64,000 bases of DNA from Prinia subflava (taxonomy: Eukaryota > Chordata > Aves > Passeriformes > Cisticolidae). Shown here piece by piece: positions 12,785 to 26,500 of this stretch. How positions within the stretch are numbered: position 1 is the first letter of the stretch; every line of letters begins with the position of its first letter. Both the position numbers and the translations under genes were made by a program. The notes beneath the pieces were generated by a model. It had not been told where the DNA came from, searched no databases, and worked only from the letters and a program-made list of their open reading frames with translations. The stretch lies in assembly GCF_021018805.1 (NCBI RefSeq), contig NC_086251.1:17155098-17219097 (forward strand), in the 5' to 3' direction.

Positions 12785-13143
12785 TGTATTTCCCTAAAAT
12801 TCCTGACTGTCTGCACTTCCTTAGTCAAACTGACTGGTGCACACACAAGTTTTGGTAGCCCAATGATCATTCCCTAGACCAGGCCACTTTGATTAATTTT
12901 GATCTTTAAAACAGGGAGGATGAATCCCCATCCTTACTGTTTTGTCTATTGACATTATATAATGGGAGAGAGGGAGGCATTGATTGTCTGTAGCTGTTTC
13001 TAAATTATCTGTGGACTCCCCATCTTGCTTGAAGGCCATCAGTGTGATCATACAACAAATATGAAATAACTCAGCTGTCAGTAATATTGCTCATTTAGCC
13101 AGCACAATATATATCTGAGGCTGTATGTCACTTACAGAGAGCC

Positions 13144-13180
13144 ACAGTGCTGCTGTGTTTTTCCCCCCACACCTAGATAT
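13144..13180 (+). repeat. Partial copy of the segment inserted in the nearby CR1
   Basis: This 37-base stretch (ACAGTGCTGCTGTG, TTTTT, CCCCCC, ACACCTAGAT) closely matches 12709-12745 in the CR1 element 435 bases to the left, with a few substitutions and one small gap. The flanks do not match, so the shared block is short. Confidence 0.65.
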
Positions 13181-15639
13181 GTAGTCCACAGTCTTATGAA
13201 ATAAGACAACTCAGAATGATGGATAAAGAGATGGAATAATAGATTTCATAGCCATCTCCACCTCTCCAACTATCTTGGCAAAAAGAACCCTACCAAAATA
13301 AACAGGAAAAGACTGCTTGGCTAACACACATATGCTAACAGATTTTTATTATTATTTTTTAAAACTCATTCTCAGTGTTAAATAAACTGTGGAAAAAGGA
13401 TTTGATTCATGATTGCATTAGGAATCTACTCAACCAAAGCCCCTTGTCACAAATTAAATCATAAACTAAAAGTCAAACATGATTTGTGAAATTAACAGTT
13501 ATCGAGGAAATGCTCCCCAGTGCTGCACTGTGATTAGTCTCTGACTTCTGAAATATCACCCATAATTCATGAGCTTCTCTGAAACCATGCCACTACTGCT
13601 AGTGCTGGGATGGCATGCATGATGGAAAGGTGCTGCCACAACCAGAGAGCAATCCCTTTCCTGATGCTGGTGAGAACCAGAGGTCACTGTGTCTTATTAC
13701 TTGGGAAGGTACATGCATACACACTTCTCATCCCCCATGCTCTTGTAACACCTCACCCCTCTGCAGGCACGCTCCTCCAGTTCTCAGATTTATCAAAAGC
13801 CACAGCTGTTTCTAATTTTGAACACAGAGGCTTGGCAGAAGCTCTGCATTGTGCCCTTTCTTTAAAACAGCGACTAATAAAAAATGAAACTTAATTAACA
13901 GTCATTGGTTCTTTCAGAGTCAGTGCCTTTCAGCAGAGGGATTTGGTGCCTTTGCAGGGGGATGCAGACAGCTTAATCTTACAGGCAGAGGAGCTACAGC
14001 ACAAAGCAGACAGAGGGATTGTTAAAAGCTAAATGGTCATTGGCAAAGCATGCTTTGGAGCCCAATGTTTTTTAGAAGCCAGGATATCCAGACATAGCTT
14101 AAAGAGACGGGATGCTTTCCTTTTCAAGGTGATTTTCATCAGAAAGATGCTTTCCTGCCAATAAATGCAGTATTTAAAAAAATAATAATGTAACACCATT
14201 CCCCCTGCTCTGAGCACCAGGTATTTTTCACAGGGAGCAAAACAACCCCCAAGTCTTATGGAGCAAGGAAGGAAAGCTCAGCTTCTGGCTTCACAGGCAT
14301 TCAGAGCAAGAAGAAAGCTTCAGCACCTCTACAGCCCATCCCCTTGTGTCCATCCTTCTGTGTGTATTCATACCTTGTCACCACTGCCACCATCAGCTGT
14401 TTGCTGTGTTCATGAAAGAGTGTGTACTTGTGTGTGTGTACCTAGGGTTACACAGCACAGAAACCAACATCACGAGAAGAACGTTCCTGCTCTTTTAATC
14501 AAAAAAGGGGTCTCATCCCCCCTTTAACCCGAATGCAGAGAAAATGTCCTCTGCCTCTCTTTTCAGGATTAAAAGAGAATGTACTCCCTGTAAAGCCCAA
14601 TTTCCCTTTGCTGCCTGTCTGCACGCAGAGAGGCTGTGTTAGATCTGGGCCTCTGTCCTCATCTGTGCCAAACAGGGCTTCATGGAGCCATGGCCATTTG
14701 TGCCACTGAGGACAGAGCATTCAGCATGCAGCTCTGAAAACATCTGAGCCAGCCTCCACCCAGTGCCTGCATGAGCTCTTTCTGGCAACTGCATTCCACC
14801 ACGGATGGCAGGCTCTGCCCCAAAGGAGGAGGGGGAATCCAAAGGAAATTACTGCCTGCTCTACTAAGCTAGCCCTTAGGCAGAGAGGCCTCACTTCTCG
14901 GAATAGGAATTCATTGCTCCAGTAACAAGACTGGATGAATAGTCCATGAGGGACTGTTACCTCCATTCAACACACTTTCTTTGGATAAACAGTCATTCCC
15001 TTCTTGTGCTGAGATACTAAAAAGAGGTCACCAGTGGATGGTGGCTTTAAAAAACTATTTAATCTTTTTTAACCACTCTCTTATACCTGTAATAACCAGT
15101 TAAAAAGCTGGAAATAGCAGAGTTCCCTACCAGGTCACCCTTTTCTATTTGGAGAACATTGATTTTTTTCCTGTTGTGCCAAGATTAATGTGGCCTGTTT
15201 GTTTGACAACAGATACAACATATTCAGTGCCCTAAATCAAGCTAAAGTGATTGTCTGTGGACAGCATCCCTGTCTGCCCTATCTGGCACTGGTAATGATC
15301 TCGAGAAAAAAAAAATCTTAAAAAAAAAAACCCTTTGCTATATAACTGTCACTGCAGAACCATCAGGGGATTACAGTGGCCCTTAAAACAAAAATCTGTT
15401 GATGACGGGACAAATTCAAAACACTGTGAGAGTTGAGGGTTTCAATGAAAACTGTTAGACAAAGGAGGTTACCCAAATTATCCACTCTAAGTCTCTTACA
15501 GCTTTGATTCAAAGTGATTCTAGATCTTACAGGCATAAACTTTCCTTCTCTCTTGCTATTTTAGAGAAAACACTGGTTTTTCCTCTTTCTTCTATTTTAA
15601 GCAGCAAAATAAACAGCATATAAGCTTCTTAAAAGTAAA

Positions 15640-16115
15640 GGCCCACTCCAAGAAAGATACTGAGGTGCTGGAGAATGTCCAGGGAAGGACAATGAAGGGT
15701 CTAGGGCATAAGTCCTGTGCAGAGTGGCTGAAGGAGCTGGTGTGTCTGGCCTGGAGAAAAGCAGGTTCAGTGGGGATCTTACCACCCTCCAGAACTCACT
15801 GAAAGGAAGCTGTAGCAGGATGGGGATCAGTCTCCTGTCCCAGTTAAAAAGTGACAGGATGAGAGGAAAGGGCCTTAAACCACACCAGGGCAGGTTTGGA
15901 TTGGATATTAGGACCAATTTCTTCACAGAAAGGGTGGTCAGGTATTGAAACAGGCTGTCCAGGGAAGTAGTGGAATCATCATTCCTGGAAGTGTTCCAAA
16001 AACACATGGATGTGGCACTTGGGGGGGGCATGATTTTGTGGTGAGTATGGTGGCAGTAGGTTAATGGTTGGACAATGATAAATTTTCCAACCTTAATGAT
16101 TCTATGATTCTATGA
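15640..16115 (+). mobile_element. CR1 LINE 3' fragment, about 475 bases
   Basis: This is the longest transposon in the window. It runs from the end of the CR1 reverse-transcriptase frame (GGTGCTGGAGAATGTCCAGG, GGCTGAAGGAGCTGGTG, GGCCTGGAGAAAAGCAGG) through TTGGATATTAGGACCAATTT and CAGGCTGTCCAGGGAAGTAG to the tail ATGATTCTATGATTCTATGA. It is 5' truncated, as usual for CR1. The protein frame is not intact. It sits about 265 bases from BRSK2 exon 3, in the opposite orientation to the gene. The open frame on its minus strand is an antisense shadow. Confidence 0.95.
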
Positions 16116-16287
16116 AAGTACAGAAAAGAACATGAGAAAAGCTAGGGAAGTAATGAGTGTTCATTCCTCCAAATACCAAATGTGTAATACCAAGTGTCCA
16201 AATACCAAATATCACACAGACACCAGGAGAGGGTGAAAACATACCTTTCAGAAAATATTTCTTTCAGAAATGTTACCAAAACCCTGA

Positions 16288-16350
16288 TCTCCCTCCCTCC
16301 CTTCTTCCTTCCCTCCCTTCTTCCCTCCCTTTCTTCCTCCTTCCCTTCCC
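16288..16350 (-). repeat. 63-nt pure pyrimidine/purine tract next to exon 3 donor
   Basis: The plus strand is only C and T for 63 bases. The minus (BRSK2 sense) strand therefore carries GGGAGGGAAGAAGGGAGGG and GGGAGGGAGGG, enough G runs for a quadruplex. It begins 30 bases downstream of the exon 3 splice donor. G-triplet runs near a donor are known intronic splicing enhancers; an effect here is inferred. The tract may also adopt triplex DNA. Confidence 0.9.
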
Positions 16351-16374
16351 ATTCCTCTGGCAAAAACCAGTAAT

Positions 16375-16529
<155 letters not shown>

Positions 16530-16960
16530 TCACACATTTTCTTCCCATTTATCCATTTTCTACTCCTCTTCATCTGCAGAGGATACGGAAAATTGTAACA
16601 ATGCATCTTATTTAGCACTTACATAATTTACGAAAAATTCAATTTATTCAGCCTCAGCACTCCCTGCCCTGCAGAACCGAAAACCAGCAAAACTTCAAGG
16701 TTGAAAGAAAAGTCCCAAATCTACCAAAGAAAATCAGCTGTGGGAGTTACATGAGCATTCAAGGCTGTTCCTGCTTTACAATCCAAAGCCAATGACATAT
16801 TCTTGAAGTACAAAAACTCCAAGAGGTCACGTAGGGTTCTCCTGACCTCCCACAGCCACAGGTGTGGCTGCTCTATGAACTGCATACTCAATTCATATTA
16901 GAACATCCCCATCCTGAAGAACTGGCCATGCATGTGGGGGAGAAGATATACAGCTGTGTG

Positions 16961-17105
16961 ATTTTATAGCTCCAGAACTGAGGCACAGAAAGGGAAAGAA
17001 ATATAAGAAGTGACATAAGAAGTACAAGGCGCAACAAGAAATTAAACAGATTACTGGAGACGCAGTGTTCAGAGCCTTAAGCACAAGACTGTGCTTTCCC
17101 TCAAT
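16961..17105 (+). mobile_element. MIR-like CORE-SINE, degenerate
   Basis: It has ATTTTATAGCTCCAG, then AACTGAGGCACAGAAAGGG (a near-exact match to the MIR core), a diverged AAGTGAC, then AGAGCCTTAAGCAC and GTGCTTTCCC at the expected spacing. It lies about 500 bases upstream of exon 3 on the coding strand, inside intron 2. Confidence 0.65.
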
Positions 17106-20100
17106 TCCCAGTCTGCCCAAGTGTGGCTACTTCCAAGAGCATGTTTTCAATGCTGACTTAACAAGTTGTGACTAAGTCCCTGTAATTAGTGCAAACCCTG
17201 TTCTCACCCAAAATTCCTATCATGGCCACTAAGAGTATTCATTAGAGATGGAGTCAGGGCAATTTCTCAGCTGTCAGCAAAATTGCTCTGCTGCTCGAAA
17301 CCACACTGTATCTGCTCTGATTTGACCTAGGCTAAGTCCAGGAGAGTTAATGTAGCACTGTGAGACCTCGGATATGTGAAATAAACTCTGCAACAAGATG
17401 CAGTCTAAGCATTGCACAGTCAGGCATGCCAAATTTCAAGGAATCCACAAAGGCAGGAAAAAGACCTAAAGAAGCAAACAAGGACAACCAGGTAGGATTT
17501 TTTCCAGTCCTTTAAATAACTGATTGTCCCGGAGCTGCTATACTGACAAACAAACCATGAACAAACTACAAAACCATCCCTTAATGTCTTCTCTGCAGGG
17601 ATCAGATGAGTAATTAGGAATTTGCCCCAGTACAGCTTTAGTTCTTGATGTCCTTTAACTTCCTGAGAGAACATCCTCTGCTAAGCCTGAACACAGACAA
17701 TTTTACCTGAATGCCAGTAAGATACTCTGCAGGAAATTAGAAACTGGTAGTTCGCAGCACTGTGCAGAGGATTTCCCAGCACGTTGGTTACCACAGATCT
17801 CTCCTCCTCTACAGCACCACATAAAAACAGCAAAAGCAACTTTTGCACTACATCATCCTTAGCCTTCCTCACATACCAGGATGGAAGAAAGTATCTCTGT
17901 ACATGTGGCAATCTGAGTCTTTCAAAGACACTTATTCCTCTCTGCAGAGTCAAAAGTCATCTGAGAGATTCCACTTCCACACTTGGGATCTCTGAAAATA
18001 GCTCCTTCAGAGAAGTGAGGAATGCATTTAAACATGTATGTACACAGTTCAGCACTTCCAGAACTGCTAGGAATTCAGTGATACACAGTGCTTGATGGTG
18101 ACAGTTCTGTGGGTGTTAACTTACTCATGACCAGCACTCTGATGAAAGCTACTTGTACAAACAGGAAACAAAAGCTGGGTAGATTTCAACTGTTCAGCTA
18201 CTTCACCACAGACCCAGGGGGTAGCTAGTTTATTCCATTTTTGCCTCCTCTTCAGAAAGACCTGCCACTCTTCTCTCTTACAAGATATGCAGTGATACTT
18301 GCAGAGGGCTTGTTCCGCCCTATAATTGATAAAAGTTGGATTTGCTTCAAAAATGAGGAAAAACAAAATGGAAGAGGCACCCACTCTCACAACACTCTCC
18401 CAGTAGTACTGAGATTCACCATCAGCAACATTGCAGTATTGCAGCTGCTCAGAAACTGCAACTCCAACGAAGCTCCTTTTAGATGGGGAAGAACCAGTGT
18501 TTCATGGGGAATGTGACCAGTGCAGTAGCTATGACAAGGATAACCCAACTCCAGTCTTCCTCCTGGGGATATCCTGCCTGTGAAAACAAACCCCCTGCAG
18601 ATGGGCTGTGTAACTGCATTGGTGATTCACTTCAGAGAAACCTCTCGGTTGGTTCAGTGGCAACGTAAGTTCAGATCAAGTGAGTGATGGATGGCAACAT
18701 CCCGTCAGGGTCCTGCATGGTTACTGTCCTAAAGCATGGGAAGAGGCAGTGACTTATGACTAACTCTTGGAGGAGAGAATTCAGCTACAGCACTGTGTGG
18801 CCTATGTTTGGTAACAGACAACCAGAATAGAAAGGCAATATCTACTTATGACCTACAGATTTACTCTAGGAACCAACTGAAAAGAATTAACCCAAGTTGC
18901 TTTTCTTTTATAGTAAGTGTATGAGCGGAGAAAGTTCTGTGCATATTTTTAAATTCCTGGGAACTAAATCCTAAGAGACCTCCTACGGTTTTGGAGGTCT
19001 CAATTTCAAGCCAGGTATGTAGAGAGCATCTGTCTTGATGTGCCTGGCAGCATTTGACTGCAGTGTGTTCAGTGGTGTGTCGTCTGCGCCAGTCAGCTTT
19101 CCACAGTCTGCTACCTCTTCTATCTATAAACCAAGGACAAAACTGGTCTACATGTCTCAAGTAAGACTTTCAAGTAATGCCCTTCAGTGAAATGGCATTT
19201 ATGAAGGAAAAATGTCATTACTGTACTTCTTGTAGTCCAGGACTTTGCCCCATGTAGAGGCACAAGATACAAGTGGTTGTATTACTTTAGGATCTAGAGA
19301 TTCCCATTCTCTAAACAGCAGTCTGATAAAGCTCATCCTCAAAAAATCTTACAGCAGTGTCCTGCCTCTTTTTCCTTTTAAAGCAGAACAAGAGTTCAGA
19401 GAAATATGCAAGAGACCACCTTCTCAGAGTTACTACTGTAGTCAGTACTGATGGGTGACTCCCCTGGATCCTGTTAGTTTTTTATATCCCTACGAAGAAG
19501 CTGTGATTGATACGGGTTGCACACAGACTGTAGATCTCAGTAGCGATGTCACTGATGCACAGCTCAGGAGGACCTAGCAGCCATCATGTCACCAGGAAAG
19601 GTATCTGAACACATTGGCAAAACAAGAGAGGCCTGAAATAGCATGCAGCTTTGCCTTCTTCCCCAGAGCTTTGCCAGCCCCTGGCATGTCTTTTTTGCGC
19701 AGCCCTGTGTTTGCAAGCCATGGAATGCTGTCCAGCTCTGAGCTGGCAAGGACAGGGGAGAGGAGAAACCCTGCAGGGGTGTTTGCTTTAATGCACATGC
19801 AATTATCAGAAAGCAGGGCAAGCTCAGAATAGCCTGTCTAGGGAGGTTCAGAGCCTGTGATGAACAGGAAACATGGAGAAACATTTGCCTAATGGTTAAA
19901 AGAGAAAGGAATAAAGCGAAACTTTTCTGTTGCACGAACGCTGGGTCACATCACAGGATCCCTACTAAAGCCAGGATTGCCTCATGCCATGGTGGGCTAC
20001 TGACTGTGTCTTGGAACTGGGAGAAGCAGCTGTGAAAAGCTGTGCAGGGCAAAAGGAGATGCATTGGTAATGTGTAGCTGTGCAGGTGCCATGCAGGTGC

Positions 20101-21854
20101 CAATTAGAGGTTCTAAAAATCTGTGCAGGAGGTTGATTTGACAGGATGCTCCAGTGATTCAGCTAATGACAAAGTGCAACACAGGGGCAACGCGACCCTT
20201 AGAAGAATCATGCAATACTTTTCATCACTCTCCTCCATCTCTACTTCACTGACATTCTCCCCCAGAGAAAATCACATCTCTCTGGTTCATGCCCATCTTT
20301 TCAGCAAATTTACATTGGCAACAAGTGCTCTGCTCTCTTGCCTTTGAGTCAGGCACGCAGGGTGTTAATTCACTTAGAAGGCAAGGAGGGCAGGTGGAGG
20401 GAGCCTGATAGTTTGTCTCAGTGAAGAAAGAAGTTTCCTTTTCTCTTGCATTCATTAGCTCAGTAACTATGGGTCACTCATGACCCATCAGCCCCTTGAA
20501 AACTGAGGCTCACAGCTGTCTCATATTACCAGGCTGTATTTTATCTGCCAAACCTGTGCAAGCACTATGCAACAACCATTGCTAGCAGTTTCTCAAAGTA
20601 CACCTACATGCAAAAAGCTGGGGGACAGCAGATGACATTTCTCTTTGGAAGCTTTGAAGCTTACCAGCAGCACACCATAAAGCCCTCTCTTTCTCCATTA
20701 GCTTCAGTAGCTTCCGTATGGCTCAAAATGCTGGCTTGAGAAGGAATTCCAGAGCTGCAGAAATGGTGAAGGGCAGCAAAGCCCTGCAGGATGCAAACAT
20801 GTTGTGCTGTTTTCCCTACTCATAGAGCAAAATGGTGTAGAGAGGAGAGCATGGTAGGTTTTCTTGTGAACATCAAGCTCTCTCTAATGTTGACCCTACT
20901 TTGAGGTAACTAATGAAATACTTTTCAGAACTCATGGCTTTCCCTCAATTTAGAGAAACTCATCCAGGACATGACCTTTTCTGAATTCAGAATTCTCTAC
21001 ACTCAGACTAGACTTCAAAGGATGCAGAGATTTGGCTGCTTATCCAACTCCTCAGGCTAGAACTCAGGTTGGAAACCTTACACCAGAGCACCTACTTTCT
21101 CCAATGTCTGGCCTGCTGTGCAGTAATTTGCATTTCCATGATGAGGGCACAGAAAGCAGAGTAAATCACTCTGGTATTTCACTGAATTGAAGTGGCAAAA
21201 GGGCATCTCATAGGAAGAAACTTATATCAGGTTCTCTGAAAAGTCTGTGTTCCTGGCATAGCAGAAATATCACAGCAAAATACCTGGGGTTTCATTAATT
21301 TGGTACTTATGCTTTCATGTTATGTAGGACTGAAAGTTAAAAATGGTGAAAAATGCCTGGCTTTGGTGAAGACTGTCCAGGTCACCTGTTACCCTTGACC
21401 CTAATGACAGAAATAGGCTACTCCTGAAATCAGAAGATGTCAGCATTAAAGCACAAATGGCTTTATACAACAAGTAACTGCGGGGCCATTATGCCCTGTA
21501 GAGTCATCACTGCTGTGATGGGACATCATTCCTCCAAATAGATTAAGCCTTTACCAGATCTAAGCAATACCAAAACACCTAATGCATTATATCAGTTGCA
21601 TCCACAATTTCTATGGGAGCATAAACAGAGATGAAATGGAAAAAATATCAGGGTTGAAATGATTAAACTTTAAAGTATCTTCCTCTGCAGCTCTGAATTT
21701 GGCTGATTTTTTCTTAAAATTACCTTTCATTACCTTTATCCAAAAGTTATTCAGTAGTCTATTATGAATGCAAATGGAGAACCATGAAAGTTGTGCATCT
21801 GTGGGGAGTGTTTCTTGCTGCTATTGAAGACATTAACCTCACATTTCTGAATAT
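17106..21854. other. Intron 2 stretch with no recognised element
   Basis: This is unique-looking, mildly AT-rich sequence. Open frames are short on both strands and none has paired splice sites or a family signature. A short tandem duplication of GTGCCATGCAG-type units lies near 20083-20102. Confidence 0.6.
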
Positions 21855-21930
21855 ACTGAGCTAGATTCAAAATGTATTGAAGTCAACAAAAGACATCAAT
21901 TGACTTAAGTGGGATTTGAATCAGACCTTC
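21855..21930. repeat. Degenerate palindromic ancient amniote repeat
   Basis: The segment reads AGCTAGATTCAAAATG, TATTGAAGTCAACAAAAG, then ATCAATTGACTTAAGTGGG and ATTTGAATCAGACC. The arms TTGAAGTCAA and TTGACTTAAG, and the outer AGATTCAAA and TTTGAATCA, are inverted. The layout matches a repeat I recall as frequent in reptile genomes (attgaagtcaatgg ... ccattgacttcaatggg). I do not know its class with certainty. Confidence 0.5.
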
Positions 21931-22569
21931 TAATGATCATTAAGTGGTATCTGGAAGAAATCTTCTGTTACACAGTTTTGACTAATTAAATGTTTTAACA
22001 TGAATTCAGGTTTTCTGTTAAGTACTAGTAATTACAAGAAGATTTTACAAAAGTAAATAAATGAGGAGGAAAACTAGACTTAGATCTCCATAGAATCAGA
22101 CAACTAGACAATGCTTTACAAAATACTTACAACAAACAGACAAAATTACTGGAAAGCTGAGCAATTCCTCATTTTACTGAGGACTCTGTTATGGGCTCAT
22201 TCCACCACAATTTTTGTTTGCATATGTGCTTCTCAAAGCTGTTTCCCCATAAATGAAAATGAAAATAGGTATGTGTAAGAAGCAAGTGAGATGCGCATTT
22301 GATTTTAAAATTTGCATGTGCAGACTTCTGTACCATGAAGCTTTAGGAGGGCAATTTACTTTCCACAAACCAGTATTATACCAAAATGTCAATTTCTGCT
22401 TGTCTTTTTCCACAGTCCCTACAAAACTGCAACTCTTAAAGCTGCACTGAGTTTCAAAATTTGGCATAAAGTCTGAGAGTATGAAGCTGACTGGACGGAA
22501 ACAGTGTTAATTTTCTTGGAAATCCTTTCTGCTGTTGCTAATGCACCTCCACAACAGGATTCATGTCCT

Positions 22570-22660
22570 GGCATGACACATAGATTCCAAGGTCTTGAAG
22601 GGACAGATCCTACAGGTTATCCAGCCATGGAAAATCCTACCCAGAACGTCACGGTTTAAC
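22570..22660 (-). mobile_element. Old CR1-like 3' end
   Basis: CACATAGATTCCAAGGTCTT, GAAGGGACAGATCC and GGTTATCCAGCCATGG follow the order of the complement of old reptilian CR1 tails (cacagattctaaggccagaagggaccat ... catctagtctgacc). It is highly diverged. It is followed by unassigned sequence until the next CR1 copy at 23311. Confidence 0.5.
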
Positions 22661-23310
22661 TCTGTAGTTAACACCTGCTGTGTTCCTCAGGGCTCTGCCA
22701 TCAGCTCCTAAGTAAATATGGCACTTTGACTTATCTGCAGCGTATGCTGCTTTAAGAAGCATCAGGGCTTCATGGAAGAGACACTGATGGGAGCTGACAA
22801 GGAGTGGATTTATTCATTCAGCACTTGAGATGATCTGCTGCCCGGTGGTACACAGCTAACGAGTGACTGACACACAAGTCTCTGCCAGCAGTCAGCAGAA
22901 TAGGCCCCTTTCACTGGAAGGCAAATAGCCTCCCTGTGCCTCCTGTCACCTTCGGTGAGTGCCACATCCTGGCTGCCATTGCCTTGCAGTGCAGGACATA
23001 GGACACAAACCTGCAGCCACTCTAAAGGGAAATAACCTGATCTTTGACTTGCTTTTCTTTTCCCCTCCTTATCCTGGCTTTTAATGTTAATTACACAGTG
23101 CTTTCTATAACTCATGTGCACCCAGCCTGGCATTTAGGAGAAACCTGCCGCCCCCATGCAGCAGCCACAGCCAAGTCTGTGTGAACACTGGTGCCCACTG
23201 CTCCAAAGCAGCACGCTCAGTCTCTGTGGTGTGCACACCCCTCCTTGCATGCCACATCTACAGTGCTCACCCCAAACGTAGAGCTGTAAGTCCAGTTCCC
23301 CCTAGCAAGG

Positions 23311-23560
23311 CACAGAATCAAAGAATCACAGAATAACCTGAGTTGGAAGTGACCCCCAGGGGTCATTAAGTCCAACTCCTGACCCTGCACAGGACACTCC
23401 ACGTGTCACACCATGTCCCTGAGAGTATATTTTGTCCAAATGCTTCTTGAATTCTGAGGTGGTGCTGTGACCACTTCCCTGGGCTGCCTGTATACAAATG
23501 TGTGCTGAGCTCATTGTAGGGTGTATATGCCCTGTGCAGGGAAGCAATTTTTCCCCAGCA
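23311..23560 (-). mobile_element. CR1 LINE 3' fragment, reverse orientation
   Basis: CACAGAATCAAAGAATCACA, GAGTTGGAAGTGACCCCCAG, GGTCATTAAGTCCAACTCCT and CTTCCCTGGGCTGCCTGT form the complement of a CR1 3' end, with the tail at the left. Similarity weakens after about 23490 but a GAAGCAATTTTTCCCC block suggests it runs on. It has the same orientation as BRSK2. Confidence 0.9.
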
Positions 23561-26500
23561 GAAGTTATTTCTTCTGAAAAGGTGCAGCCCTGAACATTTA
23601 ATGCCTTGTGGGCTGCTATGCTAAGCTACAGAAAAACAGTCACTCCCCACAGAGAAATAAGCTGTAAGATTAAGGGGTACAGAGAGTTCAGCTTCAAATA
23701 ATACAGGTGCAGACCTTCTTGCATTATTTGAGACATCACAGATTTAATATGGGCAATACCAACACTGGAATGCTGAAGCCAAAGAGTGTGTGGAGAATGC
23801 AGAAGATGCTGAATCCCATTAAGGAAATATGGGCAAGCACGAAGGAGTCAGTATAGCACAGCACAGCAAAATGTTCTGCAAAAATTTAGTGTGGAGCTTC
23901 TGAGAGCATTGGTTGAGGATATGATAAGGCAGAGGGGCTCCCAAGAGCATCTAGGAATGGGACTGAGACAGTGAAGTGATGCTGTCTGTACCATGGACTG
24001 GATCCTTGAGGGAGTCCACCGTCAATGGGAAGAGACATTTAAAAGCACAGTTTTGGAAAAGCTTCAAAGGATGACTTCTCTACCATTTCCTATGTGGCTC
24101 AGCTAGCCTCTTTCTCCCTCTTTCTCTTTTTCTCCATTAGTCACACTGGCCTTGTTTAGCTCTTTGGCATTGTCTTACACAAATGTCCTTTACATTTTCT
24201 GTAATACTCTACCAGAAGCAATCAATGGGATTGCTGCTATTCTCTTCTCTATGTCTTTCCTTAATGGCAATCTCTGGTTCCCTTGGAAGAAATAAGATGG
24301 GTAACAAATGCTCCAGGAGAGGGCAGAACAGCTGGAGCTCTGCAGAGATTGGAGGCAGAATTCCAGACTCCATTCTTGCCTTGCCCTTCTCCACAACAAG
24401 CTTAACAACATCACTGATTTCAAAGAATGGAAAATAGATAATATGATTTTTGTTATTCTGCTGTATTCTCCTGTCATTCGCTTGTGGTTGCCGCTTAACA
24501 CTTTTGATAGATATTCGTATGTATTTGTCTATTAGGATCTTGTTTCAGCTGAATTAATAAACTTAGTGAGATACTAACAGCTGATGTCTAGAAGGGATTC
24601 TCCAGCCCAGGAGTCCCTCACAGCTGGCAGTGACAGAAGCAGAGTCTGAACCATCCCACATCTCACCCATTGTTTCCAAAATACAGTGTTGAAGCACAAT
24701 TGCACCTCCCAGAGGGACACAATCCCACACAAACAGCAGCATGGACCTGATCCAGGAACTGTGAAAAGGCCAAGGGCAACACATATTCGCAGAGTTCATG
24801 TTTGCACTTTGCTTTACAGTAAAGAGGGAGCCTTGAGGGGAGGCCTGGCAGCTGCAGGCAGAGGCATCAACAGCTGACTTTCTGCCAAACTGTGGAGCCA
24901 GTGGCTGGCAAATCAGGGAGGCCAAGCAACCCTCCAGCCCAGTTCTTCTGCCCCAGCAGCTTGCCAATGGTTTCTATCACCCTGCAGCATGAATAGCAGC
25001 TCCCACCTCACGTGCACCAGCTGTACTTTAGTACTTCCATGTCCATTCCATCCTAGGGACGCTGATCCCAAGAGCTACTTACTCTTACCTGTGATAAGAT
25101 ATCAGTCTGCTTTGTCCATAATTCTGCCCCCAGTGTATCTCTCTAGCGACATGACCATCTCTGGTGTATGTCTGTAATGGCACGAACCAGTGCTTCAGTT
25201 CCAGCCATCCCTGCCCTCTGATCTGGATGGGGAATTTTAACTTTTTCATGGAGACCCACCTCAACCACAAGCATATTTTTTCATATCTTGCAAAACAGGG
25301 CTGAACAGCATGGGAAATCAGCAGTGACCTCTTAACATCTTTATCTGTGGGCTACCTGTTTGGATGTAGCCAACAGCAGGTGAGCTCAAAGCCTGTTCTC
25401 TCAGCTCTTGTGACTCACACAACAAAATTAGTGGCCTCAGCCTCCAGGTCAGGAATAAACTACTGGTGGACAGTTAAATAAATGGGTGTCATAAAACTTT
25501 CCCCTCCCTCACCTACTGCAGCTCAGTTTGGAGAAAAGGCACAAGCTTTCAAGATGATGCTAACCCTGAGACAACAGCTTTGTCCATGGTGCCCGTCACT
25601 TCCTCCATCACATCAGGGATACAGCAAACAGAGCAGCACTGTTTGGGAGTTTTCCACTGGGGTTTAATCTTCAAAAGAATGACTAATAGGCAGGGATTGA
25701 AGTACAAAAGAAGAGGCAGAAAGGGAAAAGAGGAAATAAAATTGCCTGTTTTGCCTCAGTCTTGAGGCTGCCTGTGCTCATTCCCTGCCTCTCCTCAGGT
25801 TCAGCCCACAACAGAAGACATTAAAGCAAGACTTGTACTCCCCTCAGTGAAGACAACATCTTCCTCTGTTTTGTACAAGCAACAGAAGCTGTAGAAAATT
25901 AGTCCATTGCTGCCATCAGCAACCAGGATCTTTCACAGCTGGGAGTTAAGAGATCAAAGACAGCAACGAAGGAACATTTTGTTTCTCAGTTATTTTATCT
26001 CTGCTCTTCTCATATCCTTCTCATCACACACCAGTCCCTTATTGCTGGAGGTGCTGATGACATCTTGCAGACTATCAACATCAATATCAGGATCAAGAAG
26101 CCTCTTGGCAAGCAAGGTTTACAAACAACATTGTAAAGATAGTTTCTCAAGCATCTCAAAACAAGTGATGGGGATAAGCTAAGTCATTCCTTCTCCTCAT
26201 TATCTGAATCTACTTAGGAAATGAGGACTTAAGTCACCTCTGGCCATATCCACCATATGCTGTGGCGCTGAATACAGCAGATTACAATAATTTTTCACAT
26301 CTTCATTATGTACATTATTCAGTCAGGTCAGACTTTCAGAAGTACTTGGCATTGGCCTATCTCCTTATCTCAAAGTTCACGGGATTCTTACTGCTGACTG
26401 AGACCAGAGCCAGCCAGTAATGATTGGCAAATTCCATCTTTAAGTTCCAGGTCTCTAGAGATTGGCCTTGTAACATGAAGCCTGCCTTTCTATTTATGAA

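Noticed and set aside
15597..16031. 144-codon open frame on the minus strand
   Set aside because: It lies exactly antisense to the CR1 3' fragment at 15640-16115 and has no protein signature.
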